From Owenia fusiformis (lineage: Eukaryota > Annelida > Polychaeta > Sabellida > Oweniidae): a DNA stretch of 64,000 nucleotides. The notes beneath the pieces are model-generated. The model saw only the letters and a list, made by a program, of their open reading frames with translations, did no database searches and was not told the DNA's origin. This document shows positions 12,807 through 26,030 of the stretch, in pieces. The stretch is taken from NCBI GenBank assembly GCA_903813345.2, contig CAIIXF020000007.1, forward strand, positions 22,307,564-22,371,563, in the 5' to 3' direction. Every line of letters begins with the position of its first letter. Positions within the stretch are counted from its first letter, which is position 1. The position numbers and the translations under genes were made by a program.

Positions 12807-13799
12807 GTAAGTAAGACTTTATTTACATTTGATGGACTTATTGCTCCTAATGCAAGATCTCATAACTCTTTTTTTCAGTAACAGATTTTTTACAATTGAC
12901 CCAGAACTGTCAGTTTATAATAAATCAAGCTGGGAATAATGGCAGTGATGACCCATGTTTATTTTAACTAATTTGTTAGTGTCAGATTAGCATACTCCCA
13001 GCATATTTCCTCTTCCAGTAATTGAGTACAAAAATGGAAATTGGGAATTATTGCTTTCATTCAAAAGTCCATGAAAAATCATGGAAAGCAATATGATTAC
13101 GAAGAAATGTAAAAATTCTAGGTAGAATAAGAAGACATTATATGTTTAAAAGACTATATAAGTAAATGTTTCATGCTAGCCTGATGTTTACTTACTTGAC
13201 GTACCTTTAGTCAGAAAAAGTAGTTTGAGAAAAAAAATTGTTTAATAATGAATGTGTTAAGATATATGGAATCCTATCAGAAATGTGAAATATATTGTTT
13301 ATCTCTACTACAATGTGATATCTGTATATAAATCAATATAGACAATTTGCTACCTACTCAACTTAATGTGTTCATTGAAATATAGGTGTTCACCTGAGAT
13401 TGGTGTTCACTAGACAGATGTGTTCACTGGAGAAAAGTCTTACATACGCAAGTGTTGCCATACCCAAGTAAACTTCAAAGGTCTTGCTCGATAAAGCATA
13501 AAACCAAACCAGAATGTTTACAGTAACTAGAAGTAGCAACACTTTAAAGTGAAAATCAAACCATCTTAACGTTTCTCAGTTTCTATTATTGTTTCAATTA
13601 CGATTACTGTGCAAGTTTTCTAACTTAAGGCGGCACCACTTCCCTTGTAGATTAAGCGATATCTTTAGTAAATTCCTTACTTCTCTGTAACCTCATTGCC
13701 TTGTAAATTACACCTTTTTGACTTAGTTAATAGATAAGAATATAAACAATCCCTAATTGAAAACTATTGTTATCACAGTGTTAACCACATCATTCTTTA

Positions 13800-13870
13800 T
13801 ACAAGTTGCGTTTGACCATGTTCACTGAGTGCTGACCTCGTTCACTGAGTGCTGACCACGTTCACTGAGT
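13800..13870 (+). repeat. Short tandem TTCACTGAGTGCTGACC
   Basis: Three near-identical 26-bp units built on GTTCACTGAGTGCTGACC. It probably derives from the GTGAACAC-type repeats, a reverse-oriented stretch of which lies at 13376-13435. Confidence 0.6.
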
Positions 13871-13877
13871 GCATTTA

Positions 13878-13910
13878 ATGATTTTGATCTCTCCAGATCT
13901 GAATGGCTCG
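13878..13910 (+). CDS. Weak candidate first exon (11 codons)
   Basis: ATG opens MILISPDLNGS and ends at TCG|GTGAGT, a strong donor, in phase 0 compatible with the PDZ exon at 26618. It abuts a tandem repeat on its 5' side and is very short, so confidence is low. Confidence 0.15.
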
Positions 13911-13931
13911 GTGAGTTCAGAAAATTGTTAA

Positions 13932-13992
13932 CTAAAGAGTGAAGATGAAGCTCTCTTTAAGAAGCGAAGTCGAACAAATGCAAAGGGTACTG
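13932..13992 (+). repeat. GAAGCTCTCTTTTAAG dispersed element
   Basis: It contains GATGAAGCTCTCTTTAAGAA, then GCGAAGTCGAACAAATGCAA and AGGGTAC. Similar sequence lies at about 2448-2505 and 47420-47475, and in opposite orientation at 50996-51055 and 54955-55030. No ORF. Confidence 0.55.
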
Positions 13993-15915
13993 TATTTACC
14001 TCTTTTGAGACTGAATGTTCTGTCTTGTAATTTGTAAAAATAGGTTGAAACTACTATGAATGATCCTATGTATATGAATAAAGAATCACCCGAATTTAAA
14101 CCAAATTTTGGGACCTGTGCAAGAGACTATCATTACATTTTATTTTGCTCATATTCAATAACAAATCATAAAACTCAGTTTTTATTTGTAAAAATAGGTC
14201 GAAACTATAATTATCATTGAATTGATTAGTGAGTTAGTACCGCATGTTGATATTGATATAAATACAAAAGTATGCCTTTGTTAACTTAATAACATTAGCG
14301 GCATAGTAAATATTAAAAATATAACACAGGAATTTACACAATTGATAAGTCATAAATCACTGTAATCTGTTTAGAGCTATTTATTTCAAGTGTATCGTGT
14401 TGTTACTTCATTGGTAATAGGTTGATAAGAATAACTAAAAACAACATTTCAAAGTTCATATTTCCTATTTTAGTAGCTTTAATTGATTTCAAATTATCTC
14501 TAAAAACTATTTCGAATAAGCACTTTGATTTTGAACAAAAATATAGTTTAACGGTATTGTTGAGAAAAGATTGAAGCAGGTTTATAATTGGTTTCATTCT
14601 CCTTAGTCTTTCCTTTTTATATGGTAAGCCCTAACATAGATTACAAATCAACCTGAGACAGGGCTTGCATTAACGGCATCCCGTACATGTTAAGGACTCA
14701 AAAATAATTTGGAGGACGCAAAAATTGAAAATATTTCCGTTTTTTGGACGCAATTTTTTTTAGGTCAATACTACAATGTGTTTACAATGATACCTAACAA
14801 AAACAAATAATTATGATCTCTCACCTTTATTTGAATCGTAAATAAGGCTCAACATGTTGAATATTTACAAATTATCATGGTTCTCTCGAATTTTTTCGAC
14901 TTTGTTTATTTTTAGATTTGAAACCATGACACCCCACAGTTTTTCCTATTCAGAAACAAATATTAGGTTATTCATGAAATAAAATGTATTCATTGTCGAA
15001 TGAAAGAACATGCATTTATTCAGTCCGTACTTAACGTTTACTTCCGTTTTAAATTCGCGGCAAGAAATCAAAAACTGAAAGGTGTTTTGGAAAAAATGCT
15101 TTTAAAATAAAGTTATACCTCGAAACAGGCTAGAAATAAGGGACACACTTTTTTTTCAAAGGACACACTTTTTAAAAAAAATTGCGTCCTTGGGACTCAC
15201 AAATTTTCTAACCTAATGCAAGCGCTGTGAGACAAGGATTTGATGAAAATATCAGTGAAAAGCTAGTATATTTGTTCGAAAATGATGGGAGGAAGGATTC
15301 TGCTGAGGGATTGCTATTCCTAGCATTGCCCTGGTGTTTTTACCCAAACAACCACCCTGTAAAAATAAACATGACAAACCCCATATAGTACATAATTATA
15401 TTCCACATGAAGTACTAGGGTCAGTTTTCTTGAAATCCCCAAAATAAGGTGTCAACAGTCAAAATTGTTATGTGTGAAAAAGCCCAAAAAAATAGATTTC
15501 TCCAAAAATATTTTCAAATCAGCTCAAATCGCATTCTCTGTGTTGTATAGTTATCCTTAAAGATTAAGGTATTTAGTCAATTTAGAGAGAAACCGAATGT
15601 TAGAAGAACATAGTGATCTTTTAATCTTGGGGGTATTTAGTCTACCCCCATAGTTACTGATTGATAGGATTCATCTGAAATTAAGGATCTGCGATTATTT
15701 GGCTATGTTTAAAGATATTTGGAAAAAAGCTATGTAATTTGAAACAAAAGTCTGGGAATTTGACAGAGATAATTCTCAAAATATATCAGTTCTCCTAAGG
15801 GACGTGGTTGGAGTATATGTTTGTTTTTGTTTTTGGTAATCTCACCTATATATTTTAATATGCCTAATTATAATCCTTATTTTTTCTTTAAAATGAGGAG
15901 ACAAAAAAGAATGAA

Positions 15916-15990
15916 CAGGCAAACAGACAAACAAACAAACAAACAAACAAACAAACAAACAAACAAACAAACAAACAAACAAACAAACAT
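15916..15990 (+). repeat. (AAAC)n microsatellite
   Basis: About 18 consecutive ACAA/CAAA units, nearly perfect. Confidence 0.95.
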
Positions 15991-16337
15991 TTAATTAAAT
16001 CACTTTTCGGAACAAAACATTATCATTTTAGCTTAGCTCCTTAAGGTCAGGTTATGAAATCTATTATATAATTTCTAATTAGATATTGCTCATACAATAT
16101 AATACCAGCATTGTTAAATAAATATGGAGCAAATATATGGTTTAATAAACTATCTAGGATACTAGAAATTGTGTTATCAGTCACATGGTATATTTACACC
16201 AATCAGATTCAAGTATTTTACTCAAAGGACTGTAGAATAATGGGATTGATTTAATAGGTATCAGATACCAACTAACATTTTTCACTGACAGAGAAATTAC
16301 AGTTTCCAACTCTTGCAATCCTTCATAATACTTTTTT

Positions 16338-17380
16338 AGAACTTGGTCAGTGCTATAGATGGACGGGATCATTTGTGTTATGCTTGATTAAAAATGCAAA
16401 TCATTGGTCTCGAATTTTCAAAGGAGGCCTTCTGTTCCAAAATAAGGCCTCAATTTTCGATAATAGGCCTCAATTAGAATGATTTTATTTGTTAATGTTT
16501 TCTATTTACAGGAGTTGTGTTAACAGAGAACTAACATGTAGGACTTATCTTTTGACATTTTTGTTGATATAAAAACCTTTTCAATTTCTTGCCTGCATAG
16601 AATATTTCATGCTTAGTCTGTCATTTTCTCTGCAAATTATTTTTTTTGGTGTTTATGCATTATTTGATATGTATATGCCGATTTCACTCTCTCAATCTTT
16701 TCAGAACTTTCCTCCCCTTAAAGTTTTTGGTAGAAAACCCAACCATCCTGTGGTATGTATTTTATGTCTGGTTATATTTCAATATGTATGGTTCCCCTGT
16801 AGTGATCACAATATGGTTTTGTCTAGAGAGGTGCAAGTCTGCAGTATGTAGGTTACTTTTTCAGAACTTGGTCAGTGCTATAGATGGACGGGATCATTTG
16901 TGTTATGCTTGATTAAAAATGCAAATCATTGGTCTCGAATTTTCAAAGGAGGCCTCCTGTTCCAAAATAAGGCCTCAATTTTCGAAAATAGGCCTCAATT
17001 AGAATGATTTTATTTGTTAATGTTTTCTATTTACAGGAGTTGTGTTAACAGAGAACTAACATGTAGGACTTATCTTTTGACATTTTTGTTGATATAAAAA
17101 CCTTTTCCAGTTTCTTGCCTGCATCGAATATTTCATGCTTAGTCTCTCATTTTCTCTGCAATTTTTTTTTTTGGTGTTTATGCATTATTTGATATGTATA
17201 TGCCAAGTTCACTCACTCAATCTTTTCAGAATTTTCCTCCCCTTAAAGTTTTTGGTGGAAAACCCAACCATTCTGTGGTATGTATTTTATTTCTGGTTGT
17301 ATTTCATTATGTATAGTTCCCCTGTAGTGATCACAATATGGTTTTGTCTAGAGAGGTGCAAGTCTGCAGTATGTAGGTTC
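16338..17380 (+). repeat. Two-copy tandem duplication, 525-bp unit
   Basis: AGAACTTGGTCAGTGCTATA occurs at 16338 and again at 16863. Sequence stays nearly identical through GGACGGGATCATTTG, the paired AGGCCT motifs and TGCAAGTCTGCAGTATGTAGG in both copies. Differences are few (single substitutions plus a T-run length change), which suggests recent duplication. The 80-88-codon ORFs inside are the same sequence read twice and are AT-rich and hydrophobic, so I do not treat them as genes. Confidence 0.9.
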
Positions 17381-18683
17381 ACAGGTTCAGAGGTTTAGCG
17401 GTTCTGCCAGTCTATGCAATGCTTTGCCTAAGTGTGCCATGGCCTGTATCTGTCAGGCATTGTTGAAACAAAAACATATGGTTTCTGTGCTGTAATGTTC
17501 CCTGCATACATGTAGTTTTTAGTGAATGGATATAACAAGCCAGGAGAGGCCCAAATAGGAAATGAAATTTGGCACAAAGGAGAATAGTTGCTGCATATTA
17601 TTGCAAAGAAGGCACACCATTGTGGATGATTAGGGTGAAAATAAATAAAGCTTTTGATGCGAAATATTTTTGTTATACAAGTTTAAACTAAAGAGTTTGA
17701 CATTGAGATTATAACATTTGTGGAAGATAGAGCTAAACACAAAGGAATGGGCTTCTAAACTTATGGAGACATTACTTGGAGAAGGGCAGACCACTAACAT
17801 AACATAATAGATTTGTGCGATATTGCGTATTACATGAATATAAGATAATTAAATAACTAGCCTAGTTGCAAACAGAGTGACATACCAGTGATATTTTAAA
17901 GAGCAAATTAGGGGAAGAGTAGAAAAGGAAAGGATTCCATGGAAGATGAATCTGAAACAAACTTGAAATTAGAAAGAAAAGGATCTGATGAGTACAAAGG
18001 AGGGCCATGACCTGGAGTATTGTCTGAACTCATTTGAAGTTGTAATACTATATCATAGTAAACTGACTTACTCTGACTTATTTTTACTTCATATTTCAAC
18101 CATTTTTTACAACTCTTACAAACCATCTTGTTAGTTCATCCATCAAGAATTCTTAAGATACTTTTTAAGTTCAATTGAGTATAACTACAAGTAAAAGAAC
18201 ATTAGAGTCAAGTTTAGGACCCAAGGTGAATTCTTCGCAGCTTATACTATTTTCATCTATCCCGAGGGATTTTATAGTAAATATTCCATAGATGAATATT
18301 GAACTGTGGTATTATTATTACATTAATAGACACAAATAGCTATATACTCATTGAGTATTTATTTTCTCGCTCAAGTGTTCTTATTAAGGACTTACAAGAG
18401 GAGGGTAAACTATTGAAAATCACCCAGAAAGCTCTATGTGGATCAAATACACGACTTAACACTGTCATTTTAAGCTTTAAGATATCCATAAAAAACACAT
18501 AGCCTATCGCTGTTGCATTCCTACATACTGTTCATATGTTTGAAGTACTTTCAAACAGTCATATATATACGTATAGCTAGTAGAGCTAGCTAATATGATA
18601 ACATGTTAGGATGCACAATGCCAGGAAGTAAATTCAAAAACCTGAAGAGATGACCTGAATTTGTGGACTGAGTAACTCTATTG

Positions 18684-19205
18684 GATCTATACAACTGTTT
18701 GAGTAGATCTAAATGTACAGCTGTTGAGCAGATCTAACTGTACAGTTGTTAGAGTTGATCTAACTATATAGTTGTTGGATATATCTAATTGTACAGCTGT
18801 TTGAGGAGATCTAGCTATACAGCTGTTGAACAGATCTAATACAGTTGTTGGAATAGATCTAACTGTACAGTTGTTGGAGTTGATCTAAATTACAGTTGTT
18901 GGACATATCTAATTATACAGCTGTTTGAGGAGATCTAGCTATACAGCTGTTGAACAGATCTAATACAGTTGTTGAAATAGATCTAACTGTACAGATGTTG
19001 GAATAGATTTAACTGTACAGATGTTGGATTAGATCTTACTGTACAGATGTTGGAATAGATCTAACTGTACAGATGTTGGAATAGATCTTACTGTACAGTT
19101 GTTAGAATTGATCTAACTATACAGTTGTTGGAGTAGATCTAACTGTACAGCTTTTTAACAGATCTAAATGTACATCTGCCAGAGAAGAGCTGTACACCTG
19201 TTAAA
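18684..19205 (+). repeat. Minisatellite of about 26-bp units with paired palindromes
   Basis: Some twenty units built on TGTACAGTTGTTGGA plus a TAGATCTAAC-like half. Most units carry two 6-bp palindromes, TGTACA and AGATCT. A multi-unit block near 18776-18860 is repeated almost exactly near 18900-18985, so there is higher-order structure. The array ends shortly before the candidate exon at 19350. Confidence 0.9.
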
Positions 19206-19349
19206 GAAGAATCATTTCAACCTGTTGATTAGGATTGAACTGTACAGCCTATTAGCAAAGTCTTAACTACAACATAATTTGTTGAATAAGAATCTTAACA
19301 ACCTGTAAGAGTGGATTTAACTGACAGCAGATCTCAGAACAGAATCAAA

Positions 19350-19406
19350 ATGTGGTTCGGGGTATACTTCAAAAATGATGACGAGAATCAAACAGTTTAC
19401 ATCAAG
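19350..19406 (+). CDS. Candidate alternative first coding exon (19 codons) of the ARHGAP21/23-like gene
   Basis: ATG opens MWFGVYFKNDDENQTVYIK and ends at AAG|GTTTGT. The donor has G at +5 but is weaker than the others. The end is in phase 0, compatible with the PDZ exon at 26618. The peptide is polar, acidic in the middle and aromatic at the start, much like the candidate at 6903. Inference: a further alternative N-terminus. No homology recognised. Confidence 0.3.
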
Positions 19407-20013
19407 GTTTGTAATATATACATTTATAATTTTTAATTGTAGTTTACGCTTGCTACAATTTTTATTTATACTGTGCCTATTAATGAACACAAAATCTCAT
19501 GTGAAACAAAAAGAACAGTGAAACCCCTAAAATGAACTCTTGGAGTCTGGGAATATCTATCTAGCTATTTGAGATGAGAATTTAACATAGGGGCCAATTA
19601 GAGGAATAAAAATGAGGCCTGTAAAAAGTGTTCAAGTTTATTGGTTTTACTGTAGAATATATTTTGAGTGAAATTGCAAAAAATGATGATATTACATCAC
19701 GAAGCTGATAATTAGCCTTTCACAGAAATTTAATTTAAGAGAACAAGAAACCCTGGGTGATATTTTTCTGCCAGAGGACATTGACATTTGTTCCCAAACA
19801 TTGTATTAAAAGCATGTATCATTATATAATAGAATGTCAGTTTATTGGTAATACAGCTGTCCTGACATATAGGGTTGAACAAATATTGGCAGAATATTAA
19901 ATAATTCACTTTTTTATGCTCGATCTACATTGAATCTTAATATTTGATAGCTGGTATGTGTTTTATTCTACAGTGCCTCAAGGTGCTGGTGTTTTACATT
20001 TTAAGCCTGTAAC

Positions 20014-20135
20014 TAGTTTAGCTAGTTTAGGCCCTTGTGAGCCTCCCCCACTATGCAACTCTCCATGTGAGGTCTGTAGTGAAGTAGTTGAAGGGGGGGG
20101 GGGGGGGGGGGTAACACCTTATAGCTAGTCTAGCT
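20014..20135. repeat. Foldback element with long poly-G arm
   Basis: CTAGTTTAGGCCCTTGTGAG with a C run is followed by GAAGTAGTTGAAG, about 19 consecutive G (20093-20111), and CACCTTATAGCTAGTCTAGC. Order and motifs match the foldback at 8524-8634. The G run is a candidate quadruplex-forming or replication-stalling site. Confidence 0.55.
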
Positions 20136-21690
20136 TTTAACTTAAGGGAGACAAAATTAGGGGTTCTACTTTAAGGTGAGGGGTAGGGGGAAAGGTGGAA
20201 TGGTAGAATCGGATGGCTATCTGAGACAATAGCAATGACCAGGGGAACATGCTGAAAAAAACAAGGAAATATACACATTCATCATACAAATACTTTATTT
20301 TTGTACTAGAGAATAACATAGGTAGGTAGAGAATATTATTAAAATGTCTTCATTAAGTCTCAGTTACATTTGATCTATGTTGGGCATACGGCAGCCATAG
20401 CTTCACAAAATCAAAATAGAAAATCTATATCATATTGCTTATCCTTATACTTTATGCGGCATATTTCTCTCGATTTTGGGAAGCTTAACAGCTGTGGTAC
20501 AGTTGCCGTAGATCAAATGTGACTGAGGCATTCGATTCAGCTTAAAATAATATTTTAGAAATAGTGAAAGGTACCATAGATTTTGCTGCAAAAATACAAA
20601 AAGTAAATGAATTGAACTGTGACACCTAAAGTCAACCGATCTTTATTAATATTAAAACAGTCAGTTTCAAAGAGCGCCAAAATATATGGCATGCAATCTT
20701 TTCAATGAATTCTATACTGATCGTATGAATAAATTCTATGATGAATTTGGCATATATTTTCAGGGCCAATTCAAAGCAAACATTTCCTTATGATATCAAA
20801 GAGCAAATTGAGTTTCTTTAGAACTATTAATATTCTACTATGTATACAATTTCATTGATGGTTCTCCATATTAATTTTTGGAAGGTTCGTATATCGGGAT
20901 GTTTTTATGTTGATCGAAATGTCCTTGAATAGTGTCCCATATAAGGAACATGGCAACCTTTTTTCAATTGTTTAATTTTATGGGGCTATAAAATAATTTT
21001 ATTAGATCTAACATATTGTGTTTTAGTACATTTTCAATGTGCTGTTCATACATATACATCAGTTTATATTTCTATAGTTTTTTTAGTCAACATGTTTATC
21101 ATTTCAGTATGTTGAATTTGTGTAGGGAATAAATGCCATTGGATGGATTCCAGGTATCAAAGGTGCTATGATAAAATGAAGTTCTATTCATTTAACAAAT
21201 TAAATTTTTAATTTTTGAACCCTCACGCTGTTTAGCTCATATGGTGAGCTTTTGCAATCACTCACTTTTTAAACAATTTTGATTTTCCATTCACTTCTTA
21301 TACTTTCTCCCTCAAACTAAATGAGTTAATTTTCCTAGAAATGTAATGTCATCTCTATCAATTCTTTAATTTTCTTCAAGAATCTCAATCTTCTCAATCT
21401 TTATGCTAAATCAGGACATTTTAGTGAATTTATACATGAAATGCTATTTTTTGCTGGTTGATTTGAACATCTAATACAAATGATTGTTATCATTGATTTA
21501 TTGCTATTCAAGTGCACTAATTTCAAAAGGGGCCTTGTTGTCATTTTGGGCAGTTGACCAATCCTTGGTGACAAAATCACTCAAGCTCTCAGTTTGTTGA
21601 CTTAGTCAATTTGGATGGTTCATGTTTGACTGAAAAGCTAAATTAAATTGAAACTTAAATCACCTTTCTGTTGTGATCATACTTCACTTT

Positions 21691-21775
21691 TGAATACCTC
21701 TCGACGGTGAACACCTCTCTACTGTGAACACCTCTCTACTGTGAACACCTCTTTATTGTGAACATTTCATTAATG
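21691..21775 (+). repeat. 17-bp tandem units AGTGAACACCTCTCTAC-like
   Basis: Four consecutive, slightly diverged units of TACTGTGAACACCTCTC. The unit length matches the arrays near 24638 and 30158, which are the same family. Confidence 0.75.
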
Positions 21776-23259
21776 TGAAAATAACTTCATGTGTTTCAAT
21801 GCCCATGAGTAGACATATACAAAGATGAACACCTTGATTTGTGAGCACTGACTTTAAAACCATCTCAGGATGGCATTGGAAAATAAGCATTTTTTGCATA
21901 AGAGCTGTTTCCTTAATTTTTTTCCTTTTTGGTCAAACTGCCGTAGTTGGAGCATGGTGAACAAGATATCTCTGGAATTTGTCCACATATTTTGAATTGT
22001 TATGGATAAAACATTAGTCGATTGGTCATTTGTCCAGCATTGACTCCATATTTGCATCATTTTACTGTTCATAATTTGCATTCAAAACAACAACTATATC
22101 AGTTTGTTTATTCATCCAAAATTTAGTTTCATATTTTCCAACTTTAAATGATGAGCAAATGGGAGAAATATTTCTGTTTGAATCACTACCCTATTTGAAA
22201 CTGTGGGAAAAACACTATGAAAATAAAACCACAAGCTTGAATGTCAAATCAAATTCTTGCTTCTGGCAAATGGTTACTCAGAAAAATTTTAAGGCATTCC
22301 AAGTCAAAACATTGCACTAAATACTCATCTTAACTTTTGTTGATAAGTTGTGATGAGCACGCAAGCTATTGTTATATCAACAACTGAGTAATTTTGTGTC
22401 TAACCCTATATTCCCTGAGGATACAAGCTATATTTTTAAACATATTGCATACCTACTAACATAATTATTCTTCATGTTTAATAGATTCAGGATGGTTTGA
22501 TATTAAAATGAGGAATATAGCTGGACAATGAAACCACAATGGTTCAATTACTGTTTTATATAGGACCCAGCGGATGTTTGGATTAAAGGATAGGGCTTAG
22601 AAATATCTGATCTGAAATCTCTCATTGGTGTCTGGGCGATTGTTCCCAATGGAAATTTAGTTCTTTCACAATGGCTTGGTAGTATGGAGAAATATGTATA
22701 GATGGAGAAAGGTAGCTAATAACTGAAGGAAAAGATGTAATAATATTGTAGGAACCCATATAAAATGAATTGGAAGATTCATATCATATCATATACACGC
22801 AGATGGAAAATAAGATGATGATGGTTCATTCTTCTCGCCTATTGACAGACTGAAATACTTTTGATCTGAACACATTAGCTAAAAATATCCCTCTAAAAAC
22901 CATTAAGAATGAACAATGAGGAGAATCCTGAACTTCAGAATTTTCTTAGCTCCGTTCAGCTTCATTAAATGAAAGCAACTCTGCATTTGTGCTATGAAAT
23001 TTATAAATACATTCGTTATAGTGATGTCAAACAAACTCAAAATATGAATGTACATTTATTAATTAACACGTCAAAACTAGCCCCTTGGAGCTTATTAAAC
23101 AATGTACTTGCTCTAAATATAAGACAATAGTAATGTTAGACTGAAGTAGGACTTAAAAAAAACAGAGCAGCCATGACAACAATGATTGTGTCACATTATT
23201 TGAGCGATAACCATAGCAACCTTAGTGGAAACTCAAATGCTATTGGGCCAGATATAAGC

Positions 23260-23328
23260 ATGGACACCTTAGAGAAAGATGTTGTCTGGTTTTTGGTGTA
23301 CAGTCGGAAATATTCTCACTTAGGATGT
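23260..23328 (+). CDS. Candidate alternative first coding exon (23 codons) of the ARHGAP21/23-like gene
   Basis: ATG opens a 23-codon frame beginning MDTLEKDVVWF and ending SRKYSHLGC. It stops at TGT|GTAAGTAG, a full consensus donor, and ends in phase 0, as the PDZ exon 3.3 kb downstream requires. The region is locally less AT-rich than its flanks. The peptide has a mixed basic/aromatic character and no recognisable domain. Inference: an alternative first exon. Chance remains possible. Confidence 0.38.
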
Positions 23329-23907
23329 GTAAGTAGTTATTAAACCTTGTTATTATAGTTATTTGGTATCATCTTGATTTCCATTTTTAAAATGATACCA
23401 GGAGGAAGGAGCCCAAAACATTTGATGATTCTAAGTTTTTAGCCCCCTTTTCAAAAATGTTCCTCCATATTCCAAGAATTTTCAGCCTAATTTTGGCAAA
23501 CTTATTTAGTCAAAAGTTAACATTTTAGGTTTACAAATAAGTAACTTTGCAAAAGCACACTTTGTCTTTTGGGCTCACTTCGAGAAAATAGAAAAGGGAT
23601 GAACATTGAGGACATAAGGTTTTGTATTCCATACCTTACCTACTAAGGTTCTAGGTAAATAGCGAGCGGAGATATATACTGTATCTAGGGATCTATCACT
23701 GAGGAGCGGGGCGGGATGGATACAGCCTGTATCCATCCCGGTCCCGGTCCTAAAAAGAGAATTCGATTTACTTTCGTTTTTCCTATGCATACAGAAAATA
23801 AAGATTATATTTCAATTTTACGAACGTTGTATATTTTAGCAATTCATTGATCTGGTAAGACTAAGAAAATGCGTATTTTTGAATTTTGGAAATTTATAAG
23901 ACAACAG

Positions 23908-23994
23908 GGTTTATCCCTCGGGAAATATGTATATATCCCTAGGTCCCTGTGGTCCCCCGGGATATACAAATATTTCCCTTGGGATAAACCCTGT
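23908..23994. repeat. Long hairpin (palindrome of about 30-bp arms)
   Basis: GGGTTTATCCCTCGGGAAAT on the left pairs with ATTTCCCTTGGGATAAACCC on the right around a CCTAGGTCCCTGTGGTCCC centre. The arms continue through ATATGTATATATCCC and GGGATATACAAAT. ORFs of 93 codons (+) and 66 codons (-) both run through the hairpin. The + ORF (23869-24150) starts with ATG, has an in-phase GAG|GTATAC, and matches nothing I know. Confidence 0.75.
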
Positions 23995-24637
23995 TTCCAA
24001 AACCTCCCAGTACATAACCCTTTTGTTTCTAATGAGGTATACAATAAATTAAATTTCTTTCACGAGAAAGGCAATGATGTTCTGTATTTAATTAACCCTC
24101 CCGGAAAATTGTTTGGTAACTATGATGTTAAGGTTAATGTTGGGACTTAGAAGTGTGGTGCACTTGCCTGTCATTTACAATGAGGCCAATAATGTTGTCA
24201 TATCTTTGTATAAGATAATCTTTGTCACCTTTACAGATTAAACAATCTTGAGACATCATCAGAACATCATTTCACCAGCAATTTAGGAATCCCTCATACA
24301 AAAGGAGAACTTTATTCTATTTGGTTTTTCATTTGCTTTTCTTTTTTCCATTGTGATTGTGAAATCACCAATTTTGACATTTTTGGTACATAACTGATTC
24401 AATTTTCTCAATGTGAATTGAGATGGAGTACATATTATTTGTGTTAGATTTTAATCTATGTTTATATAAAATTTAAGTTGATTAAAAAATGGATTACCCT
24501 TGTTATTTGATCTGCTTTTGGCTGTGGGGATTAGGGGTAGGATTATTCAGGACATTTTTTCTCAGCTGACTTTGGAGAATATAAATGCAATGTACAATAC
24601 GACCTGTCTTAAGTAGAACATCATTGGTACCTCTAAA

Positions 24638-24706
24638 AAGTGTTCCACTAACAGAAGTGTTCCACTTATAGAAGTGTTCCACTTACAGAAGTGTTCCACT
24701 TTACAG
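24638..24706 (+). repeat. 17-bp tandem units AGAAGTGTTCCACTTAC
   Basis: Four units preceded by CGACCTGTCTTAAGTAGAAC, which echoes the CCTGTCTTAGTGAAC end of the GTGAACAC-type elements. A diverged subfamily. Confidence 0.7.
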
Positions 24707-26030
24707 CTATCAATGTAGTTTTATTAAAATAATACTCTTGGAAGTTTAACATGAAAATGTGTTTTTGTCATTGAATATTTGAACTGTAAAAACAGGAAAA
24801 AATCATTTATGGCCTACCTAATTTAATTCACATTTTAAACTCTCTCCATTCCATCGCTCTGAGGTATATATATCATGAGAGGTTTATTAAAAAATATCAG
24901 GAAGGAAGAATTGACATCCATTTTCATGACCAAGATGTGCAAATGTATTGAACTTCAATTTGTAACCCAATCCTTAAATGAAATGCAAAGTTTGTTAAGG
25001 TTTTAAAAATAAAATATCATAATAAACATAAAAAATAGCAATGGATGTAGAAATATGCTGGTAGGAGGCATGATGTTTTAAACATATCTGCAAGAATCGA
25101 AGGATTTTTATTTGAATTTAAGAGAGAAATGGCAAGAAAAAAGTATGGTCAGAGTTACATTTCTCTTATAAGTCACTTGTTAAGGTCCTGATAAGGTTGT
25201 AGAAATAATGTGTAAATGTAAACTTTACATCAGTGTCAAGAACTTACCTGTAAATGAAATATCAAGGTCAGCATTCTTCAGAATGAGGAAAAGCATGATT
25301 TAAAAGAATCTTTTAAGCAATATATAATATGCAGAGGCATAATTTTCATTCTGGTAATTGAATGAAATAATGAAATGCATGCACGTTTATTGAGATTTTA
25401 AGAGACATTTTGTGAGATAAGTAGATCAGAAAGTTCAGTTCAAACAAGGGTCTGCTTACAATATGTGTGAAAATCAAAGAGAATTCATCATTTCAAGAGA
25501 GGATTAGTCCAAGAATTTTGCAAGAGAATTTCTAAATTAAAATCACATAAAGGACGGGTGAATAGGGGTGTACTATTTATATATAGGGCTCTCAAATATG
25601 TCCTCAATAGAGCGATTTCAATAACATAAAGATAAGACTTTATTTATAATATTCTTAAAAGCGGGAACTTGTTTATAAAGAGTGAGGTTCATGTATATAC
25701 AGTACTTCAGTATACTGGACATTATAGGATAGACTGGCAAAATTTTGAAGTTTTAACCATGTTCAATATGATACAAACCAGTGACTATATATACATGGAA
25801 ATATATTGGCATTATATCCATAGATATTCAAATATTAGATATTCAGAAAGAAAAAAATCTATTCATAACTTGTTCTAGTTCTCTTTTATAAATAAACTTG
25901 AATAACTTGGAGTATACAATTAAATTGCTGTTCATGTAAAGGTTCAAGATGGGAAAACCCTAAAATGCATTTTATACAAGAAGGAATTAAATACTGAAAT
26001 ATTACACGGATTTATAGAAATCAGCTAGAA

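Noticed and set aside
16609-17398. Paired 80-88-codon hydrophobic ORFs
   Set aside because: They are the two copies of the 525-bp duplication, AT-rich, in overlapping frames, and resemble no protein family.
21870-21956. 29-codon ATG ORF MALENKHFLHKS... ending ATG|GTGAAC in phase 0
   Set aside because: Weak donor and T-rich hydrophobic composition; likely chance.
23869-24150. 93-codon ATG ORF MRIFEFWKFIRQQ...
   Set aside because: A third of it is the 23908-23994 hairpin read through. There is an in-phase GAG|GTATAC but no strong donor, so it was not promoted to the first-exon set.
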